From an uncultured Collinsella sp. (lineage in GTDB: Bacteria; Actinomycetota; Coriobacteriia; Coriobacteriales; Coriobacteriaceae), in contig CABVCJ010000021.1 in NCBI GenBank assembly GCA_902496845.1, positions 1-30,621 on the forward strand: DNA of 30,621 nucleotides. The letters are read 5' to 3'. Made by a program: the position numbers and the translations under genes. The notes beneath the pieces are model-generated. The model worked only from the letters and a program-made list of their open reading frames with translations. It was not told where the DNA came from and searched no databases. This document shows, piece after piece, positions 7,511 through 16,219 of this stretch; positions within the stretch are counted from its first letter, which is position 1; the number at the start of each line of letters is the position of its first letter.

Positions 7511-10500
7511 ATGGCGGCAAATTCGGATAAATCTAAGCAGAACAATAAAGCGGCACATCGTGTACTAGCAGGTGTTTTGTGCGGAGCTTCCGTTTTGAGC
7601 CTGGTGCTGTCGCTCGTTATGCCCCCGATCTCGCAGGCCATCGCCAACGACGCCCAGACAGTTTCTGCCGAGGAAACTGTAATGGGGGGGGGGTTCCTCA
7701 AGTGAGTCCGCTGCTGTAGGTAACACCAGCGAGGATGCCGAAAACCAGAATAGCGACGAGACCGATGGCGGCGAGTCTGGCTCTTCAAATAGTGTTGAGC
7801 AGGCTCAGAGTGCGAATGCGGCTTCAGCGGGAGCGACGGCCACCGTGAAGCCGGGAATTTACGTTCCCACGTCTATCGGTATCGGTACGAATATCAATGT
7901 CTCAACCCCTGATCCCGGCGTGGCCACCTACGTCGGCCGCGACATGTACATCGGTGGCAAGCCGAGCGATAAGCCGAGCGACGGCACTATCGATCTTGAT
8001 GCGGACAACGCCCCCACCGGCTCATATGCCGCTGAGGCGGAGGGCCTTACCGTGGTCCGTGGCAAGCTTGCCATGAATCCACTCAAAGAGAGCTGGCCCT
8101 ATAATAATAGTGGCGGCGCTGGTTTCCGCTTTGGCACCGTTGGTTTTGGTTCCCAGTTCCGTCCTGTCTACGGCAGCACCGTGCTTGCGGTCGCCGGAAT
8201 CGACAGTGCGATCACCAAAATGAGCGTTGGTTACAACGGCAACTTGCCGGGGGCGACTACCGTTGGCGCTTGGAACAAAGGCGCTTGGGTCGGACAGCAG
8301 AGACCTTTTGAGGGCGCGACTCCTTCCGGCTTTGCCTACACCGCGCAAATCGCAGGCCCCATCACATACTGGCGCGATAGCGACTATAAACGCCAGTCTG
8401 TGGTGACAATGCAGGGTAATTGGTACGAGGGCTTGTCTGCTCTGGAAAGCACCCTGTTCAATAAAGCTGTTGATTTGACTAATGTCAACGGTAACGATTA
8501 TTCGAGCTATAACGGTACAAATGGATACCTCTCGAAGCTATCGAAACAGCTCGACTCGTTTGAAGATACCGGCGAGGTGGATGTCAACGGCTTTGCAGAG
8601 CCTAATAGCAACTACGTCATCAACAAGTACAATAACGACGGAACAAGCTATACACTCAAATTCGATGGTAGCGACGATGGTAGCGGCAAGTCTGTTTCCG
8701 GTGCGCTCGATACCGGAATCCCGAGCAATAAGATTCGCAACACCGAGCGACTCATCACCTTTACCGGCGATGGAACTTCTATGCAACAGGTCTTCACCAT
8801 CGCCGGTTCCGAGCTCTCCAACTGGAAGAATGGCGTCTACTACCGCGGCGTCGACTTTAAGTTCACCAATATCCCCGAAGGCGCATCCATTGTCGTGAAC
8901 GTTACAGGTACTAATCCTGTCGAGTTCCACAACGGCTGGCGCTTCTGGTGGGGAGATACAGAAATATCTCGCGGTTACGAGAGTCAGTACGCCAAGAAAG
9001 ACCTTGACGCGAAATACTCGCTGGCTTCCCAGTCCATCATGTGGAACTTTGTCGATACGCAAAGCCTTACCATTCGGGGCGGCATCGCGGGAGAGGACCG
9101 CGCGGACTGGGGATACGGTGGCGCAACTACCGGTGCCAAGTGGACTGACGACGATCCTGCGGCGGCTATGATCGGATCGATTCTCGTTCCCAACGGAAGT
9201 TTCGACGACCATGTTACTACCAACGGCCGCGTTTATGTGGGCGTCGATTTCTCAATGAACAGCCCGAAGGTTGCCGCAGCATTTGGTGAGGGTAACTCGG
9301 CTTCCGTCATCGACATGGACCAGGAGCGTCACAACTTCCCGTGGTCTGGTTCGTATACACCGGACGGCTCTGCCATTGCGTGGAGCAAGGTCGACGCTGC
9401 GGACGCCAAACCGCTCGCGGGTTCCGAGTGGGCCATCTACGCGACCGAGAACGATGCGCAGAACAATGAGAACCGTATCGTCTCCATTGTGGATAACGGC
9501 ACGAATGACTCCGATCCTACCGTTGGTACCATTCAGTTCAACTACCTGAACCAGAAGGCCAATATTGGCAACCCTGATGACAAGGACTACTTCACGTACT
9601 ACATTCGTGAGACTAAGGCGCCGGAGGGCTACGAGCTTTCCAATACGATCTATACCTCGAAGATGTTCCACACGGGCGATGAGCTCAACCTTGTGGGCAA
9701 CGTGGACACCAACGGCAACGAGATTTCCAGTCCGAAGAGAGCCATCGCCAACACCAAGACCACTGGTACAGTGTCTTGGACCAAGGTTGAGGACGGAGAT
9801 GAGAAGCACGATCCGTTGCCTGGTTCCGAGTGGAAGCTTGCGAAACTGGGTGCCGATGGCTCGACCGAAGTGAAGTCCTGGACCGTGAGCGACCGGTCGA
9901 AGTTGAGCGACACCACGTGGGCCAATACCGACGCCACGGATGGCAAGTTCAAGCTTGAGGGCTTGCTGCCGGGCACGTACACGCTTGCTGAGACCCAGGC
10001 TCCGTTTGGCTACGAGAAGAACCCGACGGATTTTCGGTTCACGGTGAACACGGACGGTTCCGTCACGTGGGACAAGGACAAAAAGCCGTCTATCGACAAG
10101 AGCGGCAACGCGTACATCTCCGATACTCTCACCACCACGTCCGTGGAGATCCCGGTGACCAAATCGGTTCGAAACATGGATTGGCCGAAGGTCGACAAAG
10201 TCAACTATGTGCCGTTCGAGTTCAGCATTGAGGCTACGGGGGGAAATAGGGATAGCGCACCCATGCCCGATCCGAAGACTATTTCCGCCGCTCCCGCAGG
10301 CTCCACCAAGGTCAACGACATCGTGGCGAAATTTGGGGAGATCACGTTCTCCAAAGATCACCTCGCCACGGTCGATGCTTCAAACCCGACGGGGGAGAAG
10401 ACCTACACCTACACGCTGAAGGAGGTCGCGCCCGCCACCGGTGCCGTCAATAAGCTCCGCTACTCCAAGGCCGAGTACCAGGTTGCCGTCACGGTGACGG

Positions 10501-10808
10501 CCGTCATGGTCGATGGTAAGTACACCGGCCTCACCACCTCCACCACGGTCACGCAGGTGAAGGACGACATGGGCAATACCGTGAGTAACACCATCGGCGA
10601 GGACGTCGCGCCCGACGCCATTCCCGCCTCCACCTTCACCAACGTGAAAGTCCTCACGGACCTCCCGCTCACCGGCACGGGATGGACCGAGAACTCCATG
10701 CTCCTCGTGGGCACCGGTCTCATGCTTCTGAGCGGCATCGCTGCGGGAGCGTATTGGTTCGCTACAAAGCGCCGCCAGGACGACCCGTCCGATGGCGCTG
10801 GTAGATAG
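7511..10808 (+). CDS. Pilus tip-type LPLTG adhesin, split by a G10 tract (probable phase-variable gene, OFF here)
   Basis: ATG 7511 follows GGGGGGGAGG. Its frame encodes a signal peptide (basic start, hydrophobic AGVLCGASVLSLVLSLV, possible cleavage near SQAIA) but stops at 7703-7705, just after ten G at 7684-7693. The rest, in the +1 frame, is open from 7683 to the TAG before 10809 and has a TAA at 7680-7682 directly upstream, so the two frames can only join through the G run. With nine G they form about 1,098 residues. The order is: a Ser/Glu-rich linker; a domain (about 120-600) resembling choice-of-anchor A modules of pilus tips (VGRDMYIGG, IGSILVPNG); two SpaA/Cna-B folds (about 617-735 and 750-855, with ETKAPEGYE and ETQAPFGYE E-boxes); a Spy0128-like pilin domain (876-1040, YTYTLKEV); then LPLTG at 1051, a membrane helix and KRRQDD. 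The pilin and sortase genes follow. A sequencing error in the run is the main alternative. Confidence 0.85.
7684..7693 (+). repeat. Homopolymeric G10 tract inside the adhesin gene
   Basis: Ten consecutive G lie between the signal-peptide codons and the adhesin body. At ten G the frame ends in GGGFLK-stop; at nine G it would read GGGSSSES and continue through the whole protein. A run this long inside the 5' part of a surface-protein gene is the classic layout of a slipped-strand phase switch. Confidence 0.88.
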
Positions 10809-10847
10809 ATGTTTATGAATGTCGGGCTCATTTCTGAAAGGGGAATC

Positions 10848-12698
10848 ATGAACCGATTCGTACAAAAGCTGATCGCCGGTGCTGCTGCCGTAGCGATCGC
10901 CGTAACCGGCCTGTTGGGCGGCGCGCCCGTGGCCAAGGCTGCAGATCCTGCACAGCCGACGGACGGCACCATCACTATCATCAACAACGATTCCGCTACG
11001 TATGACCATACGTTCGAGGGCTGGAGGCTCGCCACCCTGAAGAACGTTACCGTTACCGGTACGGGTGAGAATGCCTCTATCAACTTCGAGATCGATACCA
11101 CTGACGAATTCGTTAACGTTATTGTCGAAGTCATGAGTGAGATGACCGTGGACGGCAAAAACGTTAAGACCGAGTACGAAGCTGACGCTAACTACAACGG
11201 TAGCGTGACTGGTACCGAGGCAAACCCCATGGGCTACCTTATCGACAAGGTGTTTAAGACTGGTGGGAATGCTACTGTCGAAAACACTGAGACGCTGTGG
11301 AAGAACAGTTCCACTGCTCTCCGTGAATTCGCGACTAAGCTTTCCGCAAAGACCCTGACTTCCTCCGTGGCTGACAATCACAAGACGGATTTCAAGAGCG
11401 GTAATGCGACGACCGGCGCGAATGAGTGCAAGCAGGGTTTCTGGTTCCTGATGGACACGACCGCCGATCCGAAGGGCACCGTTAACGCAAATGCTATTGA
11501 GTCTCAGTCCATCCCGATGCTGCTTGCTACCAAGCTCGTTAACCCGACTGATCAGGATGCTCCTGACTACGCTGGCGCTACTGCGAACCTGGGCACCGTG
11601 ACCCTTAAGGCCAACGAACCTTCCATCAACAAGGAGATCACCAAGGTCAACAAGGCTGATGCCGATTCCAAGACCAAGATGAACGCTCGTATCGGCGACA
11701 CGATCACCTATACCCTTACCACCACGATTCCGGACTACACCGGCTACGTCGACGGCTCCCGCGTGCTGCAGCTTATCGATACCGCTGCTCACGGCCTGAA
11801 GGACGTTACGGTTACCAAGGTTAAGGTTGGCGACACCGAGCTTAATGAGGATGCTGACGCCGATAACAACGGCTACGTCCTGAAGCAGGACAAGAATCGG
11901 ATCGATCCCTTGGACAACTGCAATAAGGCTGACGCTACTGTCACCACGGTTGACCTTGCTCACTACGTTAACACGAACGACAACATTGCCTCTGGCGCTA
12001 CGGTTACCGTTACCTTGACCGCTGTTGTCGACTCCGATGCCGTTATTGCTGGCGTTGGTAACCCCAACACCGTTGAGCTTGCGTACTCTCGTACCCCGAG
12101 CGGCGAAAAGCACCAGGTTCCTGGCCCCACCGTTCGCGTGTACACCTATGACTTCAGCATCTATAAGACCAACATGGCCGGTGACACCGCGCTCTCTGGT
12201 GCTCAATTCGCCATTGCCCGCGTGGACAGCAATGCTGAGACCTTCATGACGCAGGACGCTGTGACCAAGGCCTGGAAGAATCTCACTACTGCCAAGCCCG
12301 CTGCCGATGCGGACGGGGGCGTGTTCACTACCAGCGCTGACGGCAAGATCGCCATGTCTGGTCTCCCTGCTGGCGAGTACCACGTCTACGAGATTAAGGC
12401 TCCTGATGGCTACACCAGCATCGGCCTTCCCGATTTCAAGTTCACCATCACCCCGACGTTTGATACCGCCGGCACGACGGTAACGTCCGTGGCGTACGAG
12501 AAGACGACCAATACCGACGGCAATCGCGTCTCCTTCGGTACGGGCGAAACCGCTTCTATGGCTCAGATCAAGAACGCCAAGAATCTCACCGAGCTGCCTA
12601 TGACCGGTGACCTGGGCATCAAGGTCTTCGTTACTGTGGGTGTGCTGCTCATGGCTGCTGGCGCCGCCTTCGCCCTGAGTGCACGAATGCGCGCTTAA
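10848..12698 (+). CDS. Major (backbone) pilin, SpaA/Cna-B family, LPMTG-anchored
   Basis: A 616-residue secreted pilus subunit. ATG 10848 follows AAAGGGG; upstream in-frame ATGs have no such site. The signal peptide is residues 1-32 (RFVQKLIAGAAAVAIAVTG ... PVAKAADP). A lysine in TLKANEP (Lys254), just before a NKEITKV strand, sits where the pilin-motif lysine (YPKN) of other backbone pilins lies, so it is the likely cross-linking residue. An adhesin-like D2 domain follows (GDTITYTLTTTIPDYTGY), then a C-terminal Cna-B domain (from about 430, YDFSIYKTN) with the E-box YEIKAPDGY (Glu515) for an isopeptide bond. The sorting signal is LPMTG at 583-587, a hydrophobic segment, and RMRA. Codons ending in T (GCT, GTT) are frequent compared with neighbouring genes. 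It lies 39 bases after the adhesin and is followed by a sortase. Confidence 0.94.
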   Translation: MNRFVQKLIAGAAAVAIAVTGLLGGAPVAKAADPAQPTDGTITIINNDSATYDHTFEGWRLATLKNVTVTGTGENASINFEIDTTDEFVNVIVEVMSEMTVDGKNVKTEYEADANYNGSVTGTEANPMGYLIDKVFKTGGNATVENTETLWKNSSTALREFATKLSAKTLTSSVADNHKTDFKSGNATTGANECKQGFWFLMDTTADPKGTVNANAIESQSIPMLLATKLVNPTDQDAPDYAGATANLGTVTLKANEPSINKEITKVNKADADSKTKMNARIGDTITYTLTTTIPDYTGYVDGSRVLQLIDTAAHGLKDVTVTKVKVGDTELNEDADADNNGYVLKQDKNRIDPLDNCNKADATVTTVDLAHYVNTNDNIASGATVTVTLTAVVDSDAVIAGVGNPNTVELAYSRTPSGEKHQVPGPTVRVYTYDFSIYKTNMAGDTALSGAQFAIARVDSNAETFMTQDAVTKAWKNLTTAKPAADADGGVFTTSADGKIAMSGLPAGEYHVYEIKAPDGYTSIGLPDFKFTITPTFDTAGTTVTSVAYEKTTNTDGNRVSFGTGETASMAQIKNAKNLTELPMTGDLGIKVFVTVGVLLMAAGAAFALSARMRA

Positions 12699-12784
12699 TT
12701 CCCTAGCTTGATGACGCGGCGAGCGGGCGATCGTCGTCTCCTATCAGCGCCTGCGCGTCGCGTTCTCATCTTCCCTTTCGCCGC

Positions 12785-12814
12785 ACCCCGTCGCGCTTGG
12801 ACCCGCGGCGGGGT
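12785..12814 (+). promoter_or_regulatory. Hairpin in the pilin-sortase gap (possible attenuator or processing site)
   Basis: An 11-bp stem ACCCCGTCGCG / CGCGGCGGGGT (one G-T pair) with an 8-base loop lies in the 164-base gap between the pilin and sortase. No T-run follows, so it is not a standard terminator. It could lower sortase expression relative to pilin or mark an RNA end. The role is inference. Confidence 0.4.
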
Positions 12815-12862
12815 CGGTGCTTTGACCGCGCCCTCGCACCCACACCCCCGGAGGTGAACCAC

Positions 12863-14002
12863 ATGGAGGCAATCAAGCCCGTATCGACGATGCGCACGCC
12901 GAGCGGCGGTTCGAACCCGGCTTCCCCCAGCCGGCGTAAACCGCCCCTCGTCCTGCGCCTGCTTTCCCTTCTGTGCTTTGCCGCTGGCTTTGTTATCGTG
13001 GCCACGCCCCTCGTCCTGCGCGCTATTTCCCAGGCTGAGCAAACGGCCGCAGTTACCGCAGCCCAAAACACCGTGGATGGCTGGCCCTATCCGCAGGCGG
13101 AGGAGGCCCTCGCGGCCGCACACGCCTACAACGAGCAGCTGGCCGCCGGCGGTCAGGACGTCATCGGCGAGGTTGTGGACCCGTTCGGTAGCACCTCCGG
13201 CGCCTCCACCGCCTCTGGCTCTGAGGATTCCATCGCCTCGCAAGACACCACCTACCAGGGGCTTCTTAACGCGGGATCGGGCCTTATGTGCTCGGTGCGC
13301 ATTCCTAAGATCGACGTGAACCTGCCCGTGTACCACGGCACCTCCACCGAGGTACTCGCCGCGGGCGCCGGCCACCTGTATGGAACGTCGCTTCCCGTGG
13401 GTGGCGCGAACACGCACGCCGTGCTTACCGGCCACCGCGGCGTGCCGGGCTCGCTCCTGTTCACGCGTCTGGACGAGCTGCAGGTTGGCGACTCGTTTTA
13501 CATCGAGGTGATGGGCGAGGAGCTGGGTTACAAGATCGACCGCATAGACGTGATTACGCCCGACGACGATTCCAAGTTGCGCGTGACCGCCGGCGAGGAC
13601 CGCGTGACGCTCATGACCTGCACGCCCTACGGCGTGAACTCGCACCGCCTGCTGGTATCGGGTGTGCGTGCAAGCATTCCGGATGAGGTTCCCGTGCCCG
13701 AGGAGGCGCAGGGCATCAACACCACCGCGGTGGCGCTGGGCGTTTTGGGCGCGCTGCTGGCGATTGTTGTGGGTCTCGTTGTGGCCGGGCACGTGCGCAA
13801 GAAGCGGCGCGCCGCGCAGCGTGCCGCCGTTGCCGCCGCGGTGACGTTGGACGCCGACGCGGCTGCTGGCGATGGCGGAAACGGGTGGACCGCGGGAGCC
13901 TCCAGGTTTGCGGCCCCCTTCGCCTCCTCTGCTTCAGCCTCCTCGGCTTCCCCCGATTCCGATGCTGATTCTCCCGAGTATCGCGGGCGACACCTGCGCT
14001 AG
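12863..14002 (+). CDS. Class C (pilin-polymerising) sortase
   Basis: A 379-residue membrane-bound transpeptidase that joins pilin subunits by lysine-threonine isopeptide bonds. ATG 12863 follows GGAGGTGA at ideal spacing. There is an N-terminal membrane helix (about residues 33-58), a lid motif DPF (Asp106-Phe108) typical of class C enzymes, then the barrel with VYHGTS. The catalytic His191 is in TGHRG, Cys253 in TCTPYG and Arg262 in SHRLLV. A second membrane helix near 290-315 is followed by KKRR, also usual for class C. The last 60 residues are an Ala/Ser-rich low-complexity cytoplasmic tail that I do not recognise. Its place directly after the backbone pilin makes that protein its natural substrate. 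Confidence 0.95.
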   Translation: MEAIKPVSTMRTPSGGSNPASPSRRKPPLVLRLLSLLCFAAGFVIVATPLVLRAISQAEQTAAVTAAQNTVDGWPYPQAEEALAAAHAYNEQLAAGGQDVIGEVVDPFGSTSGASTASGSEDSIASQDTTYQGLLNAGSGLMCSVRIPKIDVNLPVYHGTSTEVLAAGAGHLYGTSLPVGGANTHAVLTGHRGVPGSLLFTRLDELQVGDSFYIEVMGEELGYKIDRIDVITPDDDSKLRVTAGEDRVTLMTCTPYGVNSHRLLVSGVRASIPDEVPVPEEAQGINTTAVALGVLGALLAIVVGLVVAGHVRKKRRAAQRAAVAAAVTLDADAAAGDGGNGWTAGASRFAAPFASSASASSASPDSDADSPEYRGRHLR

Positions 14003-14048
14003 CGCCCGCGTCGGTGCTCAATATCGCTCGAAGTGTAGCGCCTTCGCT

Positions 14049-14366
14049 CGCTTCCTGGTCATTTGCCAGAACCGCGGCGCGATCCCGAACATGCCGTACG
14101 ACGCGATGGTCGAGCTTCCTGCCTACATCGGCAAGAACGGCCCCGAGGTCATCTCGCGCGACAACATCCCGCTGTTCCAGCAGGGCCTCATGATGCAGCA
14201 ACTCAACTCCGAGAAGCTCGTGGTCGAGGCGTGCATCGAGGGTTCGTATGAGAAGGCGCTCAAGGCGTTCACGCTCAACAAGACGGTCCCGTCCATGACG
14301 GTGGCCAAGGAGATTCTCGACGACATGATCGAGGCCAACAAGGATTTCTGGCCTGTGCTTAAGTAA
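14049..14366 (+). pseudogene. 3' remnant of a GH4 family 6-phospho-glycosidase gene
   Basis: About 105 codons ending at TAA 14364 read RFLVICQNRGAIPNMPYD...MVELPAYIG...DNIPLFQQGLM...NKTVPSMTVAKEILDDMIEANKDFWPVL. This is the C-terminal part of NAD/Mn-dependent family 4 glycosidases such as 6-phospho-alpha-glucosidase; NRGAIPN and the VE-P-Y-I run are family hallmarks. The NAD-binding N-terminus, the metal-binding Cys/His and the catalytic tyrosine region, roughly 330 residues, are missing. The similarity starts abruptly about 47 bases after the sortase stop, with no RBS or start in place. The pilus genes appear to have replaced the 5' part of this gene. Assignment to GH4 is confident from the motifs; the exact substrate type is not. 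Confidence 0.8.
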
Positions 14367-14423
14367 CGAGACCTTCGACGACGGCCCGACTGCGAACGGT
14401 TCGCAGCGGCCTTTGAGGTTCAT

Positions 14424-14484
14424 AGGCTCCCCCTGGGGTACATCCCAGGGGGAGCCTCTCAGAAGCGCCCGAGGGGCGCTTTTT
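14424..14484 (+). terminator. Double terminator after the GH4 remnant
   Basis: Two hairpins stand in series: a perfect 14-bp stem AGGCTCCCCCTGGG / CCCAGGGGGAGCCT (14424-14437 with 14444-14457), then AGCGCCC-GAG-GGGCGCT (14464-14480) followed by TTTT. It is presumably the original terminator of the GH4 gene. Confidence 0.85.
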
Positions 14485-14689
14485 GTGTATATGGAGACAA
14501 AAGGGATATGCAGTCTTTATATACGGCCTCCTTTTAGGAGGGTCGATTTCTCCGGTTGATTTCCAATCTCAGCTGAACACATTGAGCGGATAGGCCGTTT
14601 CCGCAGTTAGCCGAAAGCCCCCGGGGTCCCTCCCGGGCCCCGGGGCGGCATTTTCCCAGTTGAAGGAACGGTGGAGATGTGTTTCGGTG
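14485..14689. other. Non-coding stretch between the GH4 remnant and the pilin fragment
   Basis: No gene is supported here. There is a GGAGG at 14537-14541 without a following reading frame, and a very GC-rich self-complementary block at about 14620-14646 (CCCCGGGG repeated twice around TCCCTCCCGGG) that could form a hairpin. The block may mark a recombination junction. Confidence 0.4.
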
Positions 14690-15187
14690 GGTCCGGTGGC
14701 CATACTCCGCTCTCCGCCCGGCACCTCTTCCAAGGGAACCGACGAGGGCGCCGGCGCCCAGTATGTCTAAGAGAACGGTTCTTTGGGCAATACTGCTTAT
14801 GATTTTACGACTGATGATAAGGGCGAAATCAGCGTCAAGGGCCTCGATGCTGGCGCCTACACGGTCGAGGAGACCCATACGCTCCCCGGCTATAACACCG
14901 TGCCCAAATTCACGTTCACCATTACTGCCACGGGTCTTAATCAGAACGAGGGCGAGAATACGTTGACGGTGACCACATCCAAGAATGGCTCTGGTCTCGT
15001 CACCAATTCCTCTTCTGGTGGCGGCACCGTTACCCTTACCGTCAAGAACAAGAAAGGCTCCGGCCTCCCGCTGACCGGTCTTAACGGCGTGACCTTCACT
15101 TGGATCGCTGGCAGCGCAGTGCTGTGCATCGGCGTGGCACACCTCATCCGCAGCCGTAAGCAGGCTGAGGAGTCCGAGCACGAGTAA
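14690..15187 (+). pseudogene. Headless pilin fragment: C-terminal Cna-B domain with LPLTG sorting signal
   Basis: The last 134 codons (from TTG 14783) encode the end of a pilin: an E-box-like VEETHTLPGY, a Ser/Gly-rich stretch, then LPLTG, a hydrophobic segment (TFTWIAGSAVLCIGVAHLI) and a basic RSRKQ tail. The same frame continues upstream (GTDEGAGAQYV) but is interrupted by TAA at 14768-14770 between AQYV and ENGS, where pilin domains usually read straight through. There is no signal peptide, no RBS and no start, so it cannot be exported as it stands. It is most likely the relic of a second pilin gene belonging to the downstream sortase. A silent donor cassette for recombination with the intact pilins is a less likely alternative. 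The 5' boundary is approximate. Confidence 0.75.
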
Positions 15188-15455
15188 CGCTCGCTCACCC
15201 ATCACTTTGGCAGGTGGGATGTGATGGCCATGAGACTTGCGGACACTTTTCTCGTCCATCTACGCTCTTGCTTTGCCATTCTCTTTTCGGGGCAACGCAG
15301 CCAGGCTCCATTGCTCGATGGATCAAGCGTATGAATATCGAACAGATGTTTGCAATTATTGCGTTTACCAGCTGCGGGTGCATACGCTCGCAGTAAAATG
15401 GCCTTGCGACGCATCCCGTGCGCGGGCGGCCGACGACTCGATCGGAGGTCCCCAA

Positions 15456-15608
15456 ATGCTGAAATTCCTTAACGCGCTCGCCGCCCTTGCGGCGGTGGGC
15501 ACGTTCGTCATCGCGTTTCTTGACTCGTATGAGGTTCGGTTTAAGGTCCGTAGGCGCACGCGCGGTGCGGACGGTAGAAGGCATTTGCGCCGCAACAAGC
15601 GCAAATAA
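15456..15608 (+). CDS. Small cationic membrane peptide, copy 1 (unknown function)
   Basis: A 50-residue protein from ATG 15456, behind GGAGGT at good spacing. Residues 3-24 (KFLNALAALAAVGTFVIAFL) form one membrane helix. After DSYEVRF comes a strongly basic tail of about 20 residues (KVRRRTRG...RRHLRRNKRK). The layout, one helix plus a charged cytoplasmic tail, an own terminator and a tandem copy, is like that of type I toxins (Fst/Ldr/TxpA groups), but no sequence match is recognised. It could equally be a membrane-associated partner of the neighbouring pilus machinery. The start codon, RBS and near-perfect conservation with copy 2 show that it is a real gene. The TAA is followed within 4 bases by a hairpin. 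Confidence 0.72.
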   Translation: MLKFLNALAALAAVGTFVIAFLDSYEVRFKVRRRTRGADGRRHLRRNKRK

Positions 15609-15609
15609 G

Positions 15610-15640
15610 AATGCCCGGGGTTCGGAGCCCGGGCATTTAA
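15610..15640 (+). terminator. Hairpin terminator after membrane-peptide copy 1
   Basis: The 10-bp perfect stem AATGCCCGGG / CCCGGGCATT (15610-15619 with 15628-15637) starts right after the stop codon. The T-run is short (ATTTAACT), so it is a moderate terminator. The region 15641-15938 up to the second copy has no other gene; it holds a second hairpin TCCCGAATCG / CGATTCGGGA at 15714-15739. Confidence 0.7.
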
Positions 15641-15713
15641 CTAAAGCTGAAAACTAGGCCGCCCGCGCTTTCGAACACTTACGCGGGGTGCGTCGTTTCC
15701 TGTAGTTATTGTA

Positions 15714-15739
15714 TCCCGAATCGCTTCGCCGATTCGGGA
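15714..15739. repeat. Second hairpin of repeat unit 1
   Basis: A perfect 10-bp stem TCCCGAATCG / CGATTCGGGA with a 6-base loop is followed by CATTTTG. The same hairpin with a different loop recurs at 16194-16219 in unit 2, so the stem is conserved while the loop drifts. Confidence 0.75.
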
Positions 15740-15938
15740 CATTTTGAAAACGCAAACACGTCGGGCAAACCCGGACAATGCGGCCAGGTTCCGCTGGATG
15801 AGGAATCGTGTTTATAGCTATCGAACAAATGTTTGTCAAAATCGCGTTTACCAGCTGCGGGTGCATACGCTCGCAGTAAAATATCCTTGCGACGCATCCC
15901 GTGCGCGGGCGGCCGACGACTCGATCGGAGGTCCCCAA

Positions 15939-16088
15939 ATGCTGAAATTCCTTAACGCGCTCGCCGCCCTTGCGGCGGTGGGCACGTTCGTCATCGCGTT
16001 TCTTGACTCGTATGAAGTTCGGTTTAAGGTCCGTAGGCGCACGCGCGGTGCGGACGGTGGACGGCATTTGCGTCGAAAGCGCAAATAA
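15939..16088 (+). CDS. Small cationic membrane peptide, copy 2 (unknown function)
   Basis: A 49-residue paralogue of the peptide at 15456. The first 40 residues are identical; the end differs (GADGGRHLRRKRK, one codon shorter). It has the same RBS GGAGGT, the same start and the same one-helix plus basic-tail layout. Most changes between the copies in the coding part fall in the tail. The preservation of two intact copies argues that the product matters. Its hairpin terminator follows at 16090. Confidence 0.72.
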   Translation: MLKFLNALAALAAVGTFVIAFLDSYEVRFKVRRRTRGADGGRHLRRKRK

Positions 16089-16089
16089 G

Positions 16090-16120
16090 AATGCCCGGGG
16101 GTCGGATCCCGGGCATTTAA
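16090..16120 (+). terminator. Hairpin terminator after membrane-peptide copy 2
   Basis: The same AATGCCCGGG / CCCGGGCATT stem as in unit 1 (16090-16099 with 16108-16117), but with a changed loop (GGTCGGAT). Confidence 0.7.
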
Positions 16121-16193
16121 CAAAAGCTGAAAACTAGGCCGCCAGCGCTCTCGTACACTTACGCGGGGTGCGTCGTTTTCTATTGACATTGTA

Positions 16194-16219
16194 TCCCGAA
16201 TCGCTCAGCCGATTCGGGA
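16194..16219. repeat. Second hairpin of repeat unit 2
   Basis: Stem TCCCGAATCG / CGATTCGGGA with loop CTCAGC, followed by CATTTTG; the counterpart of 15714-15739. The remaining 130 bases up to the sortase start hold no gene. Confidence 0.75.

Noticed and set aside
7845..7850. GTG 7845 as the true start of the adhesin
   Set aside because: No RBS or signal peptide; the frame continues upstream to the G run with a normal Ser/Glu linker, and an LPLTG protein needs export.
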